DNA from: Sitta carolinensis
Lineage: Eukaryota; Chordata; Aves; Passeriformes; Sittidae
DNA length: 64,000 nt
Direction: 5' to 3'
Assembly (NCBI GenBank): GCA_032173965.1
Contig: CM063290.1
Location: 9,015,501 to 9,079,500, forward strand
The notes below the pieces were generated by a model that was not told the DNA's origin, did no database searches, and saw nothing but the letters and a program-made list of their open reading frames with translations. The translations under genes and the position numbers were made by a program. Of the stretch, positions 57,467 to 64,000 are shown piece by piece. Numbering within the stretch: position 1 is the first letter of the stretch; each line of letters opens with the position of its first letter.

Positions 57467-60400
57467 TCAGCCCCTCACTGTGAGGGCAGCCATGCAGAGG
57501 GCCAGGAGGGCGAGCAGAGGCTGTGGGGAGCACTGTGTGCCACGGGAGGCCCTGCGGGCTGCCCTGCACCCAGCCTCTGTGGCATAGGGCTCGAGGCAGG
57601 CAGCGTAGGCCATGGCATGGGCGATGTAGTGCTGCTCCTGCACCCCGTGGAACAGGTGGGCCATGGGGCCCTGGGCCAACACCACCACGTCTTCCCCACT
57701 GTGAGTCTCTGTCTCCAGGGGAACGGCTGCCTGCTGTCTGTAGTCCTTGTCTTCTGCAGGGGGGAGAAGAGAAATGAGGCTGGGATTCTGGCTCCCTGAC
57801 ATGTCACAGGAATGGCGGGATGGTTCCTCTCACTCCTTCATCAGTGTGATATCTGCTAAAGTGACTCCTGAGCCTCACAATGGCACCAGGACCTTGTGTG
57901 GCACTGGCAGCCATTCCAGTGGCATGCTGTCCCCAGCCACCCAGTATCTCCATCCAATCCCAGCAGACTCTTACCTGCAGCAGGAAGGCTGGCAGCTGGA
58001 CGGGCCCCATCACGGATGCTGTAGCCAGGACCATTGCCATAGAGGATGCTAGTGTAGGGTCGTTTGTCCTTGGCTTTCTTGGGGGCCAACCCTAGCACCC
58101 GGAAAGGCACCGTCACCCCCTGTCCCAGCTGGGTACTCTCCCTAGCTCCCTGCTTGGATAAGCTCAGCCTGCTATGGGAGCAACAGGGTGAGGTGGAAAG
58201 AGGGACCTCATTGCCCCTCTCCAGGATGCCCCTCACCAAAGATGGAGTTCCCACGTGGTGTGCTGCCCCCAAAAGTGAAGACATGGGAGTGATCGGCCGT
58301 CACCACAGTCAGGGTGTCAGCTGGGGAGGTGAGCTCGCCCGCCCGTGCCACCGCCCGGTCCAGCATCACAGCCTCCATCAGCGCCTGCTTGGCCCGGCCA
58401 CTGTGGTGGCCATGGTCGATTCTGCCACCTGCACAAGGAATGTGGCTGTCACCCCCTCCATGGTTCCCTTGGATGGCCACCTGCTCCCAGGACCCACATC
58501 CCACCTCGGCCCCTGCCACACTGCCCGCCTGGAGCTACTCATCTTCCACAAAGAGGAAGAAGCCACTGGGGTTCCTGCGCAGGATGCGGATGGCCTTTTC
58601 TGTCATCTCCACGATGGAGGGGTCTGTAGATGTGTTGCGGTTCAGCTCATACTTCATGTCCTTGGGCTCAAAGAGGCCTGAGGGAGGAGGGTGAGGGGGA
58701 TCCATGCTGGGGCTCCTTTGTGCCCCTGCTGACATCTCCAGAGAGGGAAGGAGGAGGAGGAAGCATTGCATTGGTGCAGGCAGTGATGCTCCTACCCATA
58801 AGGTGGCTCACAGAGTCATCTTCAACTGCATCCAGGCCCTTCTTGTCCCAGACGTAGCGGGCACCCTGCCAGTGGGAGCAGAGCCAGTGCCAATGGTGCA
58901 CACCCTGTGCCCAGTCATATTTCCTCTTCCCCTGCACACTACCTGCCTGGTGCTCAGCCACTCAGCAATCAAGTCCCGGCTGTCCTTCCTGGTGCCATTT
59001 TGATCTGGATCCAACGGGTACTCGGGGTCTGGAGTCCACTTGGGGGTCATGTACATCCTCCCGCCGCCCAGGATCACCTGCCGGGGAGCTCAGCAGACCC
59101 TCCCAGCGTTCCTGGTGCCCCCTCCCTCCCGCTCCCTCTCCCCAGCTCACGTTGATGTCAGTGTTGTGCACCAGCTGGTAGGCGATGTCCTTGCAGCCAT
59201 CCCGCAGGGCCTCCTGGGGCATGTTGGCATCGGCGTACCAGCCCCGGCTGGCCGAGTGTGCATAGGCTGCCCCGGGGGACGCGTGCTGCACCCGCGTGGT
59301 CGTCACAATGCCCACAGATTTGCCTGCAGCGTGGGCAAGAGTTCACAGGGAGCCTGTCCAGCCCTGCACAGCACTGGACAGCCATGCCTGGCTCTCCGAC
59401 AGGGTTTCCTGCTGCCCCGTACCCGCCAGCCTGGCCCGGTGCAGGATGGAATCCACCTCATTGCCAAAGGTGGTGCGGCATTTCCCATAGACGGCTGCCC
59501 CGCTCAGTCCCAGAGTCTTGGCGTTGGCCTTCACCCCACAGAGGTAGGCGGTGCCCGTGCCAGCGCTGTCGGGCACCTGCCGGTCGATGGTGTAGGTCTG
59601 GAAGCAACATGGGTGCAATGGGGTTTCAAGCAGGGGCAGCTGGAGTGTCCTCCCAGCAGTGCCCCACTCACCTTAGCCAGGGCCACGTGGGGAAAGGTCT
59701 CCATGGCCAAGATGCTCTCCTCGCCTGAGCCACCAGCCAGCTGCCCCATGTAGATCCGAGCTGCTGACATGGTGGACAAGCCCATGCCTGTGGGCATGTC
59801 CAAGTCACTGGGTGTCAGGGTGCCAGACCAGGGACAGCCCTGCGCTCCCCAGGCACTGCCTGAGGGCTTGCCCTAGTCCCATCTTCTCATCAGCCACATC
59901 TGGCTGCTGGGGAGCTGCAGGGCCTGGCAGTGACCTGGGGCACTCACCATCACCCATGAAGAGAATGATGTTTTTGGCCCGCTGTGCTGCTGGCTGCAAC
60001 GCCAGGGCCAACTCCAGCCTCCTCCTGGCACCTTTATTCCAGTAGCCTGGGGTCTTCTCAGCATCTGGAGATGAGAGCAGAGCTGGGAGCCTCCAGGTGC
60101 ACCCCCAAGAGTCCAGCATGGCCATCTCTACCCAAAGAGAATTTAGCTGCTCTAGACCCTCCATGGAGGACCAGGAAACCCCTGGAGATCAGCATGGTCT
60201 TCTGCAGACCAGCATTGCTCAGAAACCACCTGCAGAAGGGAAACTGAGGCACAGTTTGGCAGGGAAGTTCCTTGTGCCTCTTGGCAGAGTGGATGAGGAG
60301 CCTGAGGATCAGAGACTGCAAGTGTGCAATGGCTGGGTAACCACAGCTGGCTGTGGCTATCGGGCCACTATATCCTAAGTCAGGAATGGGGGTTGCGAGC

Positions 60401-60696
60401 AGCAGGGATGGGGGAGCAGGGCCTGCTCTGGGGGAAGCTGAGACCAACCCATTCAAAAGTTGTGGTCTCAGAGTACCCTGAGGTGGCTGTGAGGGTTCCC
60501 GATTGCTGGTTTCCCAAGGGGATGTGACAAGGTCCCAGGAGATCCCCAGTGAAGAGGACACCAGCCCCAGCATCCCCCACCAGAGGCTCTTACCCCACTG
60601 TCCCACACGTCCCCTGTCACCTGCAGAGGCTGCAGCAGCGAGCTGGGCGAGGAAGCAGAGGAGAAGGCAGGTTCCAGAAGAAAGCAGCTGCCCCAT
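57467..60696 (-). CDS. Alkaline phosphatase, tissue-specific type, ALP-A, intact
   Basis: Third and most divergent ALP of the cluster. Exons: 60621-60696, 59948-60064, 59672-59787, 59423-59597, 59151-59323, 58943-59077, 58796-58865, 58543-58677, 58237-58428, 57975-58091, 57467-57753. Phases agree and give 530 residues. Seen are a leader ([19 protein letters not shown]), FMGDG, the nucleophile in [21 protein letters not shown] and ETHSGED. The tail is longer than in ALP-B and ends [17 protein letters not shown], a GPI signal type. Exon 8 ends GAAG followed by ATGAGT instead of GT. Only its last exon lies inside the duplicated segment. Exact mammalian counterpart is unclear, since ALPI, ALPP and ALPG arose by lineage-specific duplication. 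Confidence 0.94.
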
Positions 60697-60753
60697 GCTG
60701 CGTACCCCGGCTCCCTCCTGGAATGCTGCCTTAGTACAGGGCAAGGGGACAGC

Positions 60754-60796
60754 CCTTTATGGCTCTTCCCTGTCTCGTGAGACGATGGGCTGATAA
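60754..60796 (-). promoter_or_regulatory. Candidate ALP-A promoter elements
   Basis: CATAAAGG (minus strand, 60754-60761) lies about 60 bases upstream of the start codon and could serve as TATA box or as a CDX-type site. TGATAA (plus strand, 60791-60796) fits a GATA factor site. Intestinal ALP genes are known targets of CDX and GATA factors. Motif-level evidence only. Confidence 0.35.
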
Positions 60797-60799
60797 CAT

Positions 60800-62030
60800 T
60801 CACGGACTATCTCACAGCCCTCCCAGGGCCCTCCCAATGCCCTCACCCCCCGGGGCCCTCCCTGCCCCCCGCCAGCAAGGCAGGACCTCCAGCCTGTTCC
60901 TGAGGACCGGGGCACCTCTGGGCCCCAGCTCTCATGAGGGTGGTTGCCTGCAGGACTCCGGGGAGTGAGAGGGAGGGCAAAGGGCTGTTTTTGCAGACAG
61001 GCTAAGCTGGGCCAGGCTGGATTTGCCTGGTTTCCCCTGAGACAAACCCGAGGAGGAGGACACTGGGCTGAGTGGTAGGGGGTGGACATCTTGGCATGTG
61101 TGACAGTGTCCTCTGGTCCCCTCTCCCAGCAGTCAGACACTGCCCATCAGCTCCTGGGACAGCTGATGTCTGACATACTGGGTGCCCTGGGCAGCCCATG
61201 CCAGATCACCTGCACAGAGGGGTACCTGGTGTGGGCAGGGAACAGCCCCAGCATCAGGTGACATCCATCCATGATTGCACCAGGCTGCAGCAGCACAAGT
61301 CCTGGGGACTACAGGTGTCCTTCATGGCTTCACCAGCTTCTAGGAAGTGTGCTGTACCCAGTCCTGATGCCCCATCCTGATCCAGGCAGTTGAGGTTTGG
61401 CCAGTTCCTGGCTCCTGCGGAGGGCTGATGTGCTGGTGCCAGGGCCATGGCTGTCACCACTGAGTGGGCAGAGCGACGCAGGGCTCCCTCCCTGCCTGGC
61501 ACAAGAGATCCGTTCCTTCTTGCCAGACTCAATCCCTTCACCTCCAGCCACTGCTTGTGATGATGTGGAGGCTGTCAGTGAAGCCCACGCGCCCAACACA
61601 TCCTCACAGTGTGGGTGGGGGACATGGGGACAGAGAGCAGGCAGAGGTGGCTGGAGATGGCAGAGTTGGTCAGTGAGGCACTGGATGCAAGGATACGGTG
61701 CCATAGCGTCCCTGAGCACGGTTAGGCTAGAGGCCAAGCTGTGAGGGACTGGAGCAGACACACAGGAACTCCTGGTGAAGTCTGAGGGACTGAGGGAATA
61801 CCTGCTGGATCAGGAGCTGGGAACACCTGCCCTGATCTCACATCTTCTGTCCAAGCATATCTGAGGCTGGGACAGGCAGTGAGGCCACGTAGATTTCATA
61901 ATGCATGGGAAGTGGCCAGCAGGGGAAGGCAAGGGGTTCCCAGAGATGAGTTACTGCTGGGATCCCCCAGCTGGGAAAACATGGAGGGTACAAAATAAAA
62001 CCTGCACAAGCTCCACACACACTTGCTGAC
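60800..62030. other. ALP-A to DIS3L2 intergenic DNA
   Basis: No exon, repeat or CpG island is recognised. The DIS3L2 3' end and the ALP-A 5' end point the same way, so this stretch must include the distal ALP-A promoter. Confidence 0.5.
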
Positions 62031-62036
62031 CCAGAT

Positions 62037-62042
62037 TTTATT
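62037..62042 (-). terminator. Poly(A) signal of DIS3L2
   Basis: AATAAA on the minus strand about 425 bases after the DIS3L2 stop codon. Confidence 0.6.
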
Positions 62043-62464
62043 ACATGACACACAACCCTGCAAGAAACCCTCCGGCATGGCCCCATGGCTGCGTCCCACT
62101 GCATCCTCATCCCAGGTGGGATGGTGGAGCCAGTCCCTCTCCTCTCCTGGGGGGATACATATCCCCTCTCAGCCCTCACCACAGGCAATGAAGCTGAAGG
62201 TGGACACCACTGCCTTAAAAAAACATTAAGAAAGCATCATGCTAAAAATACCCGAGAGTAGAAATGTTCTGCCTGGGGCAGGCTCAAGCTCTGAGCCCTG
62301 CTCCCAGGTGGAGTTAAAATCCAAACCAGAAATAAAACCACAATGGTTTGTAAAACTCAAAACTCCAAAGTCCTTGTGGGTCCCTTTTGTGTCCAGCAGG
62401 TGCCAGAGCGGGGCCTGGGAGGTGAAGGAGCATTAGCTGTGGAGAGCCCACAGAGCCAGGGCTC

Positions 62465-62563
62465 TCACTTGTCCAAACGTGGCCTCTTGAGCAGGGCACT
62501 GTACTTGAGGGGGCCACCATCCGCCGTCAGCACCACCTCCACCAGCGTGAAAATGGTGATCAC
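62465..62563 (-). CDS. DIS3L2: DIS3L2 last coding exon (partial gene)
   Basis: C-terminal end of the cytoplasmic 3'-5' exoribonuclease DIS3L2, which degrades uridylated RNAs such as pre-let-7. The exon starts at an AG acceptor in phase 0 and codes [14 protein letters not shown], then [10 protein letters not shown] and a stop. This matches the end of the S1 domain and start of the tail of vertebrate DIS3L2. The tail stops earlier than in human, where an acidic stretch follows KRP. DIS3L2 flanks the ALP cluster in human in the same relative orientation. The rest of the gene lies beyond the right edge. Confidence 0.85.
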   Translation of the reverse strand: MITIFTLVEVVLTADGGPLKYSALLKRPRLDK

Positions 62564-64000
62564 CTTCATCAAGGGAGAGAAAAAGAGAAAAGATGGTTTT
62601 CAGGCAGTTTGGAATCACACCAAGATTTGCTTGGAGCTGTGCTGGCTTTTGCTGCCTCCATCAATGCACCCATGAAGAGCCAAGGAATGGGGCAGGATGG
62701 ATTCAGAGAGCTCTGCTGGGGTCCAGGGTGCTCTTAGGGCTGGAGGCAGCAACCTGAAGGGTAACACCATGAGCTCTAACATCAGCCAGGGCATCCTAAC
62801 CAACCTGAATGAGCCTCCCAAACACATTCAGGAGAGCTCCCTGAATGAGCCCTCCTCACTTATCCCAAGCCTGATCCAGCCCCACTCTTGCTCTCCATGC
62901 AGTTTGAGAAGAATTGTGGGCATTTGTGCCCTTGGCTTTGGCTCCCAAACTCCCTTCAAGGCCACCCGTGCCTCCAGCCGCAGAGCCACGTCATCCCTCC
63001 ATGGAGCTTGGCCAAGAGCCAATGCCGAGCTGCAGTGAGGAGGGTTTTCCACATGACGTTGAGCATTTCATCAGCATCTCACAAGGAGGGAACAATCTGC
63101 CTGTGCTCTCATAGTGAGGGGAGACCCAGGAAGGGAGCACAATAGATAAGAGAGATGCAAGGGAATGAAGAACCCAGAAAATCAATCCCTCCTGTTGAGG
63201 AACTGCACTGCTGCTGCCACCTCCCCACTCCTCTGACCCCAGCTCTTCCTGTGATTGGATTGGAAGTGGAAAGTATCGATCTGGTCTGTCCTTGAGGCAC
63301 AGTTAAGGGGCTGGCTGGGACATTGAGAAGGGCTGACCTGTGGTCATGTGCAGGCATTTGGGGACTCTGCTTGCTGGACCCTGTCCCCAAGCCCCATGCT
63401 GTAGCAGGGCTCGCTGGGGCCATCTGCTCAGGGCTGGCCCCAGGAAAAGCAGGCACAGAGCTACCAGCATAACCTTGTCCAACCCTTCCCAGCTCATCCA
63501 GCACCAGCTGCTCCAGATTAATCTTTCAGGACAGGAAAATCTCACTGAGACTTAAATGTACCAAAGTGGCCAGTGAGCAGTAACCTGCAGGAAAATCCTG
63601 TCACAACTGGCTGCCAGAGAGCTGTGGGCTACTGAGCATCAGCCCCTGCCTGCCCCAGCTGGCTGCAGTCCCCTTGCAGTCCTGCCTTATCCCTTTGCTG
63701 AACTGCCATGAAAGAGCACAATTTCACAACAATCCTCTGAATCGTAGATCCACTTCTTACTCCATCCCTGAGTGATGTCCACTGAGGCCCTGGTCATCTC
63801 CTGGAGATCAGAGAGAAATGGGGGCAACATCTGCCCTCTGTGGCAGGGCCAAACAAACGGCCCAGGAAAGGCACAGCCTTTCCTGTTGCTCCCACTGCCT
63901 GTCCAGGCTCAGATAAACCAGGACGCAGAGGCCAAGGGCTGGGGCCAGGTGGGGAGCTGGGGTGCTTGGTGCTGTGGGGTGTCCAGGTGACATCTCCCAG
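62564..64000 (-). other. Last intron of DIS3L2, cut by the window edge
   Basis: No further DIS3L2 exon is recognised up to 64000. The sequence is less GC-rich than the ALP cluster, with no clear repeat. Confidence 0.5.

Overview
The window is vertebrate nuclear DNA with spliced genes, GC-rich and compact, with introns mostly of 70 bases to 2 kb. The muscle acetylcholine-receptor gamma and delta proteins read like avian ones, there is almost no interspersed repeat, and the gene order matches the ALP/ECEL1/PRSS56/CHRND/CHRNG cluster of human 2q37. A bird is the best inference. All genes were found by following exons, splice sites and codon phase by eye. No CRISPR array, operon, rRNA or tRNA was seen.

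Layout, left to right: 1-2980 no recognisable gene; CHRNG (-, 7414 to 3087); CHRND (-, 12411 to 8532); PRSS56 (-, 19831 to 13459); CpG-rich DNA; an SLC12A9-like cation-chloride cotransporter (+, 24545 to 31114, 5' end unresolved) that is not between PRSS56 and ECEL1 in human; about 7 kb of intergenic DNA with AT-rich islands, a degenerate minisatellite and a CpG island; ECEL1 (+, 38447 to 46132); three alkaline phosphatase genes (-), called here ALP-C (50071 to 47012), ALP-B (56749 to 53673) and ALP-A (60696 to 57467); and the last coding exon of DIS3L2 (-, 62563 to 62465), whose last intron runs off the right edge.

The ALP block was built by segmental duplication. A segment of about 4.6 kb (ECEL1 3'UTR, an ALP gene and the last exon of ALP-A) occurs twice. 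Between the copies lies a rearranged piece of ECEL1 (intron 1 joined to exons 9-14), now a pseudogene with a stop codon. ALP-B and ALP-C have nearly identical introns, but their differences cluster in a few exon segments, above all the exon for the crown-domain region.

Seven reading-frame breaks were found in five genes, each in or beside a C/G run, while splice phases downstream fit the restored frame. This looks more like residual homopolymer error in the assembly than loss of five genes. CHRNG, ALP-A and ALP-B are intact.

Functionally the window holds two subunits of the muscle nicotinic receptor, a secreted trypsin-like protease tied to eye growth, a CCC-family transporter, a neuronal M13 peptidase-like protein, intestinal-type phosphatases and the end of an RNA exonuclease gene. 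Shared position, not a shared pathway, links them.
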